DNA of 11,667 nt from Gammaproteobacteria bacterium UBA6968 (GTDB lineage Bacteria > Pseudomonadota > Gammaproteobacteria > Pseudomonadales > Azotimanducaceae), in NCBI GenBank assembly GCA_002450255.1, contig DJYW01000158.1, positions 21,478-33,144 of the forward strand, read 5' to 3'. Made by a program: the position numbers and the translations under genes. Shown here piece by piece: positions 1 through 6,386 of the stretch. Under the pieces are notes generated by a model, which worked only from the letters and a program-made list of their open reading frames with translations, ran no database searches and was not told the origin of the DNA. The stretch's first letter is position 1. Each line of letters opens with the position of its first letter.

Positions 1-726
1 CCACCAGCCACCCCAACCTAGTTCATAATAGGCCCACCAACTGCCCAAGGCGATTCCAACGGTCAGGAAAGCCCAGGCCATATTCGTCCAGGTGCGCGCC
101 CAACGTGCCCAAGCGGCATCGATACGCCCCTCAAGTAAAGCCGCAACAGCGAAAGCAAAAGGCATGGCTAAACCGACATAACCGGCATATAAGAGCGGCG
201 GATGAACAATTAAACCAAAGTCCTGCAGCAGAGGGTTCAAATCCGCGCCGTCTGCCGGCGTCATGGGAATCAAGCGTAAAAAAGGATTACTGGAAAACAG
301 CGCAAAGCAGATAAAACCCAGATTCAAGAGAGCTAGAATACCTAGCACCTTGCGCGAAAACTCCTGCGGATACGCGTTTTGGCGCAACGCAAACAACAGC
401 ATCCACACGCTCATAATAACGATCCACAAGAGGAAAGATCCCTCGTGCCCACCCCAGGTCGCACTAATCTTGTAGTACCAAGGCAGCAGCGAGTTGGAGT
501 GGTTGGCAACATAAGAGACGCTAAAGTCATCCACTGCAAACGACCAAACCAGCGCAACAAACGCTATGCCTGCAAACACAAATTGGCCCGCTGTAAGCGA
601 TAAGGCTGTTTGGCGAGCAGACCAGCGAGCGTTGTCGCTTGCTAGCGGAGCGAGTCCCGCTACGGATGCGGCTAGGCTTAGACAGGCCGCCAACACTAAA
701 CTAAAGTGACCGAACTCAGGAATCAC
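1..726 (-). CDS. ccmF: CcmF, cytochrome c haem lyase subunit (N-terminal 242 residues; cut by window edge)
   Basis: CcmF is the large polytopic inner-membrane subunit of the System I haem ligation complex. It takes haem from holo-CcmE and, with CcmH, attaches it to CXXCH motifs of apocytochrome c in the periplasm. Translation from the GTG at 726 gives [15 protein letters not shown], the typical CcmF start, followed by hydrophobic segments. WGGHEGS is at residues 91-97 and IVHPPLLY at 173-180. H175 matches the periplasmic haem-ligand histidine (H173 in E. coli). The last residues in the window, WGGWW (238-242), open the WWD motif. The frame stays open to base 1 and family members run to about 650 residues, so roughly 60% lies outside. 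The start overlaps the ccmE stop by 11 bp and has a GGGAG Shine-Dalgarno sequence, which implies translational coupling. Family assignment is secure. Confidence 0.96.
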   Translation of the reverse strand, partial: MIPEFGHFSLVLAACLSLAASVAGLAPLASDNARWSARQTALSLTAGQFVFAGIAFVALVWSFAVDDFSVSYVANHSNSLLPWYYKISATWGGHEGSFLLWIVIMSVWMLLFALRQNAYPQEFSRKVLGILALLNLGFICFALFSSNPFLRLIPMTPADGADLNPLLQDFGLIVHPPLLYAGYVGLAMPFAFAVAALLEGRIDAAWARWARTWTNMAWAFLTVGIALGSWWAYYELGWGGWW

Positions 727-1222
727 TGACAAAAGCTCCCATTTGATTAGACAATTTCTCTGGAGCCTGCGGCAAAGGTTTAGCTGGGGCCGCCGGCTCC
801 GCAGTCATATTCAGATCCATCAATTCCGGTGGCATATAGTTTTCGTCATGCTTAGCAAGTACCTCTTGAGCAAGGAACACGCCGTCCTCTGCGAGTTTGC
901 CCTGCACTAGTATACCTTGTCCTTCACGAAACAAATCCGGCAGTATGCCGCTATAATCCACGGCAAATTCGTGCCCTTGCCGATCAGTCAAAACGAAACG
1001 CACCGCAAGGCTATCTGCGGCTCTCACCACACTCTGCTCAAGCACCATCCCGCCAGCTCGAATCGTCTCACCGATGGGTGCCTGACCTGACACAACCTCG
1101 TCCGGCGGATAAAACATGTTCATGTTTTCCTCCAGCGCGAGGAGTATCAAGGCGACAATCGCCGCCACTCCGGTCAATAGGAAGGTCATCAGAAAAAGTC
1201 GTTGTTTGCGTTTTGGATTCAT
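716..1222 (-). CDS. ccmE: CcmE, periplasmic haem chaperone
   Basis: CcmE carries haem covalently bound to a histidine in the periplasm and hands it to CcmF. From the ATG at 1222 the protein has 168 residues. It has a basic N-terminus (MNPKRKQRL), one membrane anchor at about residues 9-30, an OB-fold beta domain at about 45-123, and the haem-attachment motif HDENY with H125 and Y129 (H130 and Y134 in E. coli). A Pro/Ala-rich tail follows. A longer reading from 1276 adds 18 residues ([13 protein letters not shown]...) before the basic anchor. The family normally begins at MNPKRKQRL, so the shorter start is preferred, but neither start has a strong Shine-Dalgarno sequence. The gene is separated from ccmD by an unusually long non-coding gap and overlaps ccmF. 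Confidence 0.96.
   Translation of the reverse strand: MNPKRKQRLFLMTFLLTGVAAIVALILLALEENMNMFYPPDEVVSGQAPIGETIRAGGMVLEQSVVRAADSLAVRFVLTDRQGHEFAVDYSGILPDLFREGQGILVQGKLAEDGVFLAQEVLAKHDENYMPPELMDLNMTAEPAAPAKPLPQAPEKLSNQMGAFVSDS
736..740 (-). promoter_or_regulatory. Ribosome binding site of ccmF
   Basis: GGGAG on the minus strand lies 9 nt upstream of the GTG at 726, inside the 3' end of ccmE. It supports the GTG as the ccmF start even though this start overlaps the end of ccmE. Confidence 0.6.
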
Positions 1223-1559
1223 TGGATGGCGATCTCTATTTTCTTTCGCAATTTCTAATGTTGGCATGCCTGCCATTTGGCTCTAGCACGTTTGGTTCGG
1301 CCCGGTCTTCTATCCAGCTGGTTTTTTAGGCCAAGTTCGCAAAATCGGGCTTTTTCGATTTAGCATTTTCAACCTAATTCCGTCGACCCAATTTTCTCGG
1401 CCTATTTGAGGGCCGATTGTCGACCCTGTGACCGAGCAACCTGAAAGTTGTGCTCGACCAGTTTTGTTGATGGCTTTTACTGTAGTTCGCAGCGCCTAGT
1501 GAATGCTGTAGCAGGAAACAAGCGTCCCTAATCGCTTCCTCGGTTGGGGACGGTCGCGA
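1223..1559. other. 337-bp non-coding gap between ccmD and ccmE with four short inverted repeats
   Basis: I see no credible gene here; the open frames crossing it are short and resemble nothing I recognise. The stretch holds four small inverted repeats. AAATCG/CGATTT is at 1342-1361 and TCGGCC/GGCCGA at 1397-1416. CGAGC+AAC/GTT+GCTCG, with a 2-nt bulge, is at 1433-1456. CGTCCCTAA/TTGGGGACG is at 1523-1552. GTCGACCC occurs twice exactly (1382-1389 and 1419-1426), and the core TCGACC occurs a third time at 1454-1459. No U-tract clearly follows any hairpin in the minus direction, so none is called a terminator. The 3' end may hold the 5' extension or leader of ccmE. Confidence 0.6.
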
Positions 1560-1769
1560 TTACTCTAGTGTATCGCCTGCCATGCTATCCGCCTTCGACT
1601 GTTCCTGAATTTGGCGACGCCATCGCAATTGTTCAAGCTGTGTGGTCACTTTTCTTCGCGCCATCGCAAAATTTGCAATTAGGATCGTCAACATGGCTAT
1701 ATAAGAAGCCCAGACATATCCTCCGTGTCCATCCATGCGCAGCAGTTCTGTTATCGATTCAAAATACAT
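1560..1769 (-). CDS. ccmD: CcmD, small membrane subunit of the haem exporter complex
   Basis: CcmD is a small inner-membrane protein needed to release holo-CcmE from the CcmABC complex. The 69-residue product begins MYFESITELLRMDGHGGYVWASY, and the MYFES start and the M-x-GHG-x-YVW-x-SY pattern are typical of the family. One transmembrane helix spans about residues 19-36, followed by a basic cytoplasmic tail rich in Arg, Lys and Gln. ccmD is often missed because it is so short. It starts 10 nt after the ccmC stop, so the two are probably co-translated. Length is at the long end of the usual range because of the C-terminal tail. Confidence 0.93.
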   Translation of the reverse strand: MYFESITELLRMDGHGGYVWASYIAMLTILIANFAMARRKVTTQLEQLRWRRQIQEQSKADSMAGDTLE

Positions 1770-1779
1770 AACAAGAAGA

Positions 1780-2577
1780 TCAGCGGTTACGTCCAGTCAA
1801 AGCTTGCGCGGTCGCTGGCTTGGCCTCAGTAGCGTCCGGGCCCCCAAACAAACCTATCACCCAGTTCGATCGCGACTCGCGCAGCAGGATCTCGCCTCGC
1901 ATTCGGGTCATAACGTTGTGCCCGGCAAAACAATACAAGCCTAAAACGGTTACTAATAAAGGTAGCCACATCTCCGCAGGCATAGCTGGCTTTTCGGTTA
2001 GCGTAAACGACGCAGGCTGATGTAACGTTTGCCACCAGTTCACTGAGTATTTGATAATTGGGATATTAATGGTCCCCACTAAGCAGATCAGCGCGCTCGC
2101 GCGAGCACGCAGATCCGTCTGACTAAGCGCTTCGCGCAGCGCGTAGATACCGATATATAAAAACAACAACAGTGTGGTTGACACGGTGCGTCCGTCCCAC
2201 TCCCACCAACTGCCCCAAGTCGGCTTACCCCACAAACTGCCCGTGAACAAAGCAACAGCAGTCAGTGCCATACCAAGGGGCAAGGCAGCACCAATCGCCA
2301 CATCAGCAAGTTTCATGCGCCAAACTAGGCCAACGAACCCCGCGACACCCATACCGAGATAAAGACTTTGCGCCACCATAGCTGCCGGTACATGAACGTA
2401 CATAATGCGGAAGCTATGGCCTTGCTGATAATCCGGCGGCGCAAAGGCAAGACCCCATATCAAACCAATGCCTAGCAATAGCACGGCACCGATTCCGAAA
2501 CCGGTAATCCACCCGCCTGCGATCTGATAAAACCAGCGCGGCGATCCTAATTTGTGCCAATATTCTCGCAATCCCAA
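1780..2577 (-). CDS. ccmC: CcmC, haem-handling membrane protein that loads CcmE
   Basis: CcmC binds haem at the periplasmic face and attaches it to CcmE. The 265-residue protein has six predicted membrane segments, the WWD motif [10 protein letters not shown] at 121-130, and two histidines at the positions of the known axial ligands: H62 in YVHVPAA and H186 in WWQTLHQ (H60 and H184 in E. coli). FAPPDYQQG at about 45-53 and [12 protein letters not shown] at 171-182 are further family signatures. The start is a TTG at 2577 with AGG 7 nt upstream. No in-frame ATG fits the N-terminus expected from the family ([18 protein letters not shown]), so TTG is preferred. The C-terminus has about 20 residues of Ala/Thr-rich tail. 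A 131-bp gap separates it from ccmB. Confidence 0.96.
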   Translation of the reverse strand: MGLREYWHKLGSPRWFYQIAGGWITGFGIGAVLLLGIGLIWGLAFAPPDYQQGHSFRIMYVHVPAAMVAQSLYLGMGVAGFVGLVWRMKLADVAIGAALPLGMALTAVALFTGSLWGKPTWGSWWEWDGRTVSTTLLLFLYIGIYALREALSQTDLRARASALICLVGTINIPIIKYSVNWWQTLHQPASFTLTEKPAMPAEMWLPLLVTVLGLYCFAGHNVMTRMRGEILLRESRSNWVIGLFGGPDATEAKPATAQALTGRNR

Positions 2578-2584
2578 GGCATTA

Positions 2585-2587
2585 CCT
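2585..2587 (-). promoter_or_regulatory. Ribosome binding site deciding the TTG start of ccmC
   Basis: AGG on the minus strand, 7 nt before the TTG at 2577. A nearer ATG exists at 2580-2582 but is out of frame with CcmC. The AGG spacing therefore favours the TTG. Confidence 0.4.
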
Positions 2588-2708
2588 ATGCGGTTGTTAC
2601 TATGTTAGTGACTGATTTTATAACTTTTAGTTGGATGCTTTAGCGTTTGAACGCGGGCAAGATCGGAAGCAGCTGGGCTACCGAAGAACCCGCTTTCCTG
2701 GCGTCCGA

Positions 2709-3374
2709 TCAGCGCATTGCTACGCTGATTTTTAGACTCGCTAGTGTAGCAAAAGGAGCGCTGATCAACCCCGCTAGACTCAACGCCGCTAGGATGTAGA
2801 TTTGGCCCCAGTAGTTTGCGTCGTCGAGTACATTTTTTACCGCCCCGACGCCAAATATCAACACCGGAATAAAGAGCGGCAAGACCAACAAGGCCAACAA
2901 CACGCCGCCGCGACCAAAGCCGACGGTCAAGCCTGCGCCAATCGCGCCGAGCAGACTGATTGCGGGCGTGCCAACCATCAAAGCCATTCCAAGTACCGGC
3001 AGACCATTTGTTGGGATGCCCAGCAAAATACCAAGTAATGGTGAAGTCAGGGTCATGATCAAACCTGTGCACACCCATTGACTCAAAATGCGCAGCATAA
3101 CGAAAAGCCATGGTGTCTGCGCGTTCAATAAAGCCTGCTCGAGCACGCCGCTATCATAATCGCGGCGAAATAGAGCGTCCAGCGACAGCAGGTTGGTTAA
3201 CAGTACCAAAACCCATAAGACGCCAACACCATATTCGCCACCGTTACGGTCATTCAGTGGCGCTGCAATCCCGAAGACCAAGACGCTCAAGAAAAGGAAA
3301 GCCAGCGGGTTCAGCACGCCTTCTTTGGACCTAAATACAACCAGCGCCTCGCGCTGTAAAAGGGCCTTCAGCAT
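2709..3374 (-). CDS. ccmB: CcmB, membrane subunit of the CcmABCD ABC complex
   Basis: CcmB is the permease-like partner of CcmA. The complex uses ATP to release holo-CcmE from CcmC. From the ATG at 3374 the protein has 221 residues, the usual family length, beginning MLKALLQREALVVFRSKEGVLNPL. It has six predicted membrane segments (about 22-40, 48-66, 100-120, 127-150, 158-178, 190-212). Motifs include LDALFRRDYDSGVLEQ at 65-80, a well-conserved CcmB stretch, and LPLFIPVLIFG at 165-175. The frame stays open further upstream, but that extension (MCGGWCGDMC...) lies wholly inside ccmA and is cysteine-rich and unlike the family, so it was rejected. The start overlaps the ccmA stop by 7 bp, and a perfect hairpin sits immediately before the ATG. 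Confidence 0.95.
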   Translation of the reverse strand: MLKALLQREALVVFRSKEGVLNPLAFLFLSVLVFGIAAPLNDRNGGEYGVGVLWVLVLLTNLLSLDALFRRDYDSGVLEQALLNAQTPWLFVMLRILSQWVCTGLIMTLTSPLLGILLGIPTNGLPVLGMALMVGTPAISLLGAIGAGLTVGFGRGGVLLALLVLPLFIPVLIFGVGAVKNVLDDANYWGQIYILAALSLAGLISAPFATLASLKISVAMR

Positions 3375-3994
3375 GACTCGACCGAGTCCGCCGCGGTCAG
3401 TTGTAGCGTTATTTTGTCTGCAACTGAAACAGGTAGGTGGGTCGCACATATCACCGCACCACCCGCCGCACACTTTTGTTCGATAAGCGCGTTCACCAGT
3501 CGCTTTGCATTGACATCCAAGGCATTGAAAGGCTCATCGAGAAGCCAAACCGGCTGCGGCGCAGATGGCCAGCGAGCCATTCCAGCTCGACGTTGTTGCC
3601 CAGCAGAGAGTTGCTGCACCGGCGTATGGGCCTCTGCTAGTAAACCGACTAGCGCTAATCCCGCTAAGATAACATCAGCATCCGAGTCCTGCTCCGAACC
3701 CGCAGGTCCGGCAGCAAGGCCGTTATGCCAGCGCAGGTTTTCGTAAGGCGACAGCAGTGGATCTAGCCCCAGGCTATGGCCTTGATACAGCACTTCGGAG
3801 CAGTCGAAATGACCGATGTAGTCTTCATGAAAGCCGGCTAGCGTCCGCAGCAGCGTCGATTTTCCCGTGCCGTTATCACCAAGGACCTCAATGCATTGCC
3901 CAGCCGATATCTCAAGATCGATCGGGTGAAACAGCGGCATCTCATTACGACAAGCGGCTAACTGTTCCAGAACGGCTAAGGCGTGGTTTTGCAT
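3368..3994 (-). CDS. ccmA: CcmA, ATP-binding subunit of the haem exporter complex
   Basis: CcmA is the cytoplasmic ATPase that powers release of holo-CcmE from CcmC. The 208-residue protein has Walker A GDNGTGKST (39-47), the Q-loop around Q71, the ABC signature LSAGQQRR (129-136; LSAGQQRR is characteristic of CcmA), Walker B VWLLDEP (149-155) and the switch histidine H186 in ATHLPV. All catalytic positions are present. Length matches the family (about 200-215). It is the first gene of ccmABCDEF and starts 114 bp after the stop of the TonB receptor gene on the same strand. No clear Shine-Dalgarno sequence precedes the ATG. A weak promoter-like pair lies so close that a leaderless or nearly leaderless message is possible. 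Confidence 0.96.
   Translation of the reverse strand: MQNHALAVLEQLAACRNEMPLFHPIDLEISAGQCIEVLGDNGTGKSTLLRTLAGFHEDYIGHFDCSEVLYQGHSLGLDPLLSPYENLRWHNGLAAGPAGSEQDSDADVILAGLALVGLLAEAHTPVQQLSAGQQRRAGMARWPSAPQPVWLLDEPFNALDVNAKRLVNALIEQKCAAGGAVICATHLPVSVADKITLQLTAADSVESC
3375..3388 (-). promoter_or_regulatory. Inverted repeat abutting the ccmB start codon
   Basis: The minus strand reads GACTCGGTCGAGTC directly followed by the ccmB ATG. The arms GACTCG and CGAGTC are perfectly complementary (5-6 bp with a 2-4 nt loop). The element occupies the place where a Shine-Dalgarno sequence would lie and is also the last coding part of ccmA. It could fold in mRNA and make ccmB translation depend on ribosomes finishing ccmA. 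That role is inference; the repeat itself is visible. Confidence 0.35.
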
Positions 3995-4002
3995 AGGCGC
4001 CC

Positions 4003-4030
4003 AGCATAGACACCGCCGCCGTCAATGCAA
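4003..4030 (-). promoter_or_regulatory. Weak candidate promoter for the ccm operon
   Basis: On the minus strand TTGCAT (4025-4030) and TATGCT (4003-4008) are 16 bp apart. Each is a partial match to the sigma-70 hexamers (3/6 and 4/6). Initiation about 7 nt downstream would fall almost at the ccmA ATG. This would fit the absence of a Shine-Dalgarno sequence, but the match is weak. Confidence 0.2.
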
Positions 4031-4041
4031 TGCCCCGACAG

Positions 4042-4080
4042 CGAAAGAATAAAGTGGCCGCAGCCCGAACGCAGGCGGCC
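4042..4080 (-). terminator. Terminator-like hairpin between the TonB receptor gene and ccmA
   Basis: Reading the minus strand, GGCCGC (4075-4080) and GCGGCC (4056-4061) form a perfect 6-bp GC stem with a 13-nt loop. It is followed by ACTTTATTCTTTC (4043-4055), a T-rich but interrupted tract. It lies just downstream of the TonB receptor stop codon, as expected for a rho-independent terminator separating that gene from ccm. The large loop and broken T-run make it only moderately convincing. Confidence 0.45.
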
Positions 4081-4100
4081 CGATTCGCCGTAGCCCGATC
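4056..4100. repeat. Three imperfect 15-bp tandem units after the TonB receptor gene
   Basis: Plus-strand units GGCCGCAGCCCGAAC, GCAGGCGGCCCGATT and CGCCGTAGCCCGATC lie head to tail and share GCCCGA at the same place. The first and third agree at 12 of 15 positions. They overlap the terminator-like hairpin and lie outside any called gene. Confidence 0.4.
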
Positions 4101-4108
4101 ACTGCTCA

Positions 4109-6154
4109 CTACAAACGGGCCGTCACACCAAGATAAATCTGTCGAGGGAGAGCTGGGAAATAGCGATGACTACCGAATGCATAGTCAGCCCGCGTAGCAT
4201 ACTCGGTGTCGAGCACATTTCTAATGCGGAGGAATCCTTGCACCGTTGCCGAGGCCTGCCACTGCAAGCGCCAGTGTGCAGCATAATGACCGTCGTACTC
4301 GGCCGTATTCGCAGCATCTAAGTAATAGCTGCCAACTCTTTCGATTTCCAACTCATGCGCAACCGTGTCGGAAAGCTGCGTTCGCCAAGTCACATTGGCC
4401 AAAAATTTTGGCGCGGAATCCATGTCATTACCGGCGCGGATTTTTTCCCGTCCATCCGCGTCACGGTCAAAGTCATACTGGTGCGAAGCGTAGGTGGCGG
4501 CCAACCCAATTTGGTGGTTACCCCACTGCCATTGCCCGGAGGCTTCAATACCGCGTGACTTAATTTTCCCGTTGCTGACGTTATATGCCTCGGAATCGCG
4601 AAACATATAATTGCGTGTGCGATCCGCAAAGGCAGCGACAGAATAAGCGCCTTGCTGCAGCCCCAACTCCACCGCGGTAAGACGCTCACTATCCAGATCT
4701 GCAACGGTTTGACCACCGCGCAATCGATATAGCTCGGTCACCTGAGGCGGCCGAAAACCAGTGCTGAGAGAGCCGTAGACCATGCCGTTAGCTACGTCGT
4801 ATTCGAATCCGAAGCGCAACGCCATATTTGAAAAATTGTCATCTCTGTCTGCGGGACGGGTATACAGGCAGCCGCCGCGCGCACAAGCGGTGCCATCGTC
4901 TTTGGTGTTGCCAACCAAATGATGATTATCGTATTCGTAGCCAAGTTGTTCGACGCGCAGACTGTGAATGAAATTGAGTCGCTCGCCGACGCCGTATGAA
5001 ATGTTGTAAAAAACTGCAAATAACTGACTATCCACAGCGTAGTCGTAGTGCAACCCGGATGGCCGGGTGGCTACTAGATAGGCGCTACCCACTGTCGGCC
5101 CCGCCTGAAATTCATTGAGCGAACCAGACATCGTCTCGACTTGGGCTCCGATCGTACGCTGATAACGGTCACCACTATGGTCATGGGTGAGCAGTATGCC
5201 GCGACTACTCTGTTGGTTTTTTTCCAACGGCCGGCCCGGCAAAAAATGCTGTAGAAAAGTCATCCCCGAGCGTCGAAAATAAGGTTTGATGGTCCAGCTA
5301 TCGCGAGTCCACTCAGAAGCGATGCGCAGCGACCACGCATCTCTGTAGGCTTCGGGGCTTGGGTTCGATTGACGCAACTCATCATCTTTGTAGACTTCAA
5401 AACCGCGCACATATGCGCCGGTTTCCTGATTCAGCAACGTGGCAGTCGCATGAGTCTTTACCGACCACTCGTTAACATCTGTTAGGTAATAGGCATAGAC
5501 TTTTTGCTGACCGTAACCGGTATCGTCCCGATAGCCCCCGGTATTCGCAGAGACGACCGATCCTCCGATTTGACTGCTGTCTAGGTCGCGACCACCCTGC
5601 CATTGGACCCGATGAAATCCATACGGACCAACTTCTAGTCCCACCCGCTGATCATCAAAAACAGGCGTAATAGCATTAATGGTACCGCGCATCGCATTCC
5701 CGCCTAAGACCGCTCCAGCTGGGCCACGCCAAACTTCTAGCGCCGCGGCTTGTTCGGTATTGAGTTCAAACAGGTTGTTAATGTTGCAAAAACCTTGCGG
5801 CCGTATTGGCAAGCCATCTTCAAGGTAAGCAAATTCGCCGCAGGCGCCGGAACCAGTCAGCACAGGCGAACGAATGGCGGTTAGATGTTCCTGCCCAGAA
5901 CCTTCATTTATCCAAACGCCAGGTATTCTATTTAACGCCTGGGCCGGGTGAGTCGCGCCGATCAACTTTAGATCCGCCTCTGTGACACGGCCAAAACTGC
6001 CGCTTTCTCCGAGATCATCCGCAATGCTTCCGCTCACGAGTACTTCTTCGATCAACTCCGCTTCAGCAGCATAACCCGGCTGAAACCAACAAAATGTAAT
6101 CAAAAAAATGCCCTGGATCCGAAAATTCCGGACCCACGATTGTAGTGCGCGCAT
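4109..6154 (-). CDS. TonB-dependent outer membrane receptor, ligand unknown
   Basis: A TonB/ExbBD-energised outer-membrane gated channel for import of a scarce ligand. From the ATG at 6154 the precursor has 681 residues. Its signal peptide has a basic N-region (MRALQSWVRNFR), a hydrophobic core at 14-25 and probable cleavage near residue 30 (GYAA). A TonB-box-like EEVLVSG is at 36-42. The plug spans about 50-165, including LNRIPGVWINEGSG, EVWRGPAGAVLGGNAMRGTIN and a cysteine pair (C105, C123). A beta-barrel follows, with GFRPPQVTELY at 467-477, a second close cysteine pair CARGGC (424-429) in a probable loop, and RNVLDTEYA at 645-653. It ends ...IYLGVTARL, with Leu rather than the usual Phe. 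The start has AGGGGG 4 nt upstream; an upstream extension of 23 residues lacks a signal-like character and was rejected. The FRAP/NPDL-with-His pattern of haem receptors is absent. The substrate remains unassigned. Confidence 0.93.
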   Translation of the reverse strand: MRALQSWVRNFRIQGIFLITFCWFQPGYAAEAELIEEVLVSGSIADDLGESGSFGRVTEADLKLIGATHPAQALNRIPGVWINEGSGQEHLTAIRSPVLTGSGACGEFAYLEDGLPIRPQGFCNINNLFELNTEQAAALEVWRGPAGAVLGGNAMRGTINAITPVFDDQRVGLEVGPYGFHRVQWQGGRDLDSSQIGGSVVSANTGGYRDDTGYGQQKVYAYYLTDVNEWSVKTHATATLLNQETGAYVRGFEVYKDDELRQSNPSPEAYRDAWSLRIASEWTRDSWTIKPYFRRSGMTFLQHFLPGRPLEKNQQSSRGILLTHDHSGDRYQRTIGAQVETMSGSLNEFQAGPTVGSAYLVATRPSGLHYDYAVDSQLFAVFYNISYGVGERLNFIHSLRVEQLGYEYDNHHLVGNTKDDGTACARGGCLYTRPADRDDNFSNMALRFGFEYDVANGMVYGSLSTGFRPPQVTELYRLRGGQTVADLDSERLTAVELGLQQGAYSVAAFADRTRNYMFRDSEAYNVSNGKIKSRGIEASGQWQWGNHQIGLAATYASHQYDFDRDADGREKIRAGNDMDSAPKFLANVTWRTQLSDTVAHELEIERVGSYYLDAANTAEYDGHYAAHWRLQWQASATVQGFLRIRNVLDTEYATRADYAFGSHRYFPALPRQIYLGVTARL

Positions 6155-6158
6155 ATAA

Positions 6159-6164
6159 CCCCCT
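6159..6164 (-). promoter_or_regulatory. Ribosome binding site of the TonB receptor gene
   Basis: AGGGGG on the minus strand, 4 nt upstream of the ATG at 6154. It places the start at the beginning of the signal peptide rather than at the longer reading from 6223. Confidence 0.65.
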
Positions 6165-6252
6165 GCGTCGAAAAACTTCTCATGTTCTGCAACAACCTTA
6201 ACGCCCGCACGGCATCGAGGCAATCTTCTACCCTAGAGCACAGCGGCGCGTT

Positions 6253-6271
6253 GAAAATCTTTTTTATTAGC
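6253..6271 (-). promoter_or_regulatory. Possible degenerate Fur-like site upstream of the TonB receptor
   Basis: The minus strand reads GCTAATAAAAAAGATTTTC, which agrees with the 19-bp Fur consensus at 13 of 19 positions by my hand alignment. It lies about 100 bp upstream of the receptor ATG. A promoter-like pair, TTGTTC (6290-6295) and GCTAAT (6266-6271) with 18-bp spacing, overlaps it. AT-rich sequence reaches such scores easily, so this is a lead only. Confidence 0.25.
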
Positions 6272-6297
6272 GTCAGTCCGCCGTGCGATGAACAACC

Positions 6298-6307
6298 GCG
6301 TTAACGC
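6298..6307. repeat. Perfect 10-bp palindrome GCGTTAACGC
   Basis: The 10-bp self-complementary sequence lies in the 232-bp intergenic region, between the yheU terminator and the proposed TonB receptor promoter. It could be a small operator half-site pair or chance; no known regulator site was recognised. Confidence 0.25.
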
Positions 6308-6308
6308 A

Positions 6309-6343
6309 GACAACAAAATCAAAACCGCGCCGCTTCAAGCGCG
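6309..6343 (-). terminator. Probable rho-independent terminator of the ybbAP-ttcA-yheU cluster
   Basis: On the minus strand CGCGC (6339-6343) pairs with GCGCG (6326-6330) around an 8-nt loop. The stem is followed by GTTTTGATTTTGTTG (6311-6325), a good T-rich tract. It lies 44 bp past the yheU stop codon. The GC-rich stem plus T-tract is the expected architecture. Confidence 0.6.
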
Positions 6344-6386
6344 AGTCCTCTATGCACTGGAACACCGGACTGCCGAGCTAACGACA

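Noticed and set aside
1223..1276. 18-residue N-terminal extension of CcmE
   Set aside because: The family starts at the basic MNPKRKQRL segment just before the anchor, and the extension has no clear Shine-Dalgarno sequence. Not fully excluded.
1523..1552. Hairpin after ccmD as a transcription terminator
   Set aside because: In the minus-strand RNA the stem carries an A-C mismatch, and only a broken CTTGTTTCC tract follows. It is better kept as an inverted repeat of unknown role.
1544..1771. 75-residue plus-strand open frame covering the ccmD region
   Set aside because: Antisense to ccmD, which has a clear family signature.
2605..3111. 168-residue minus-strand open frame
   Set aside because: It overlaps ccmB in another frame, its product resembles no family I know, and the ccmB frame is clearly the coding one.
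3375..3473. 33-residue upstream extension of CcmB
   Set aside because: It is entirely within ccmA, is Cys-rich, and is unlike any CcmB N-terminus.
4567..4777. Haem-receptor signature in the TonB receptor
   Set aside because: GFRPPQVTELY resembles FRAP, but the NPDL partner and the histidine between them are missing, so a haem receptor call is not supported.
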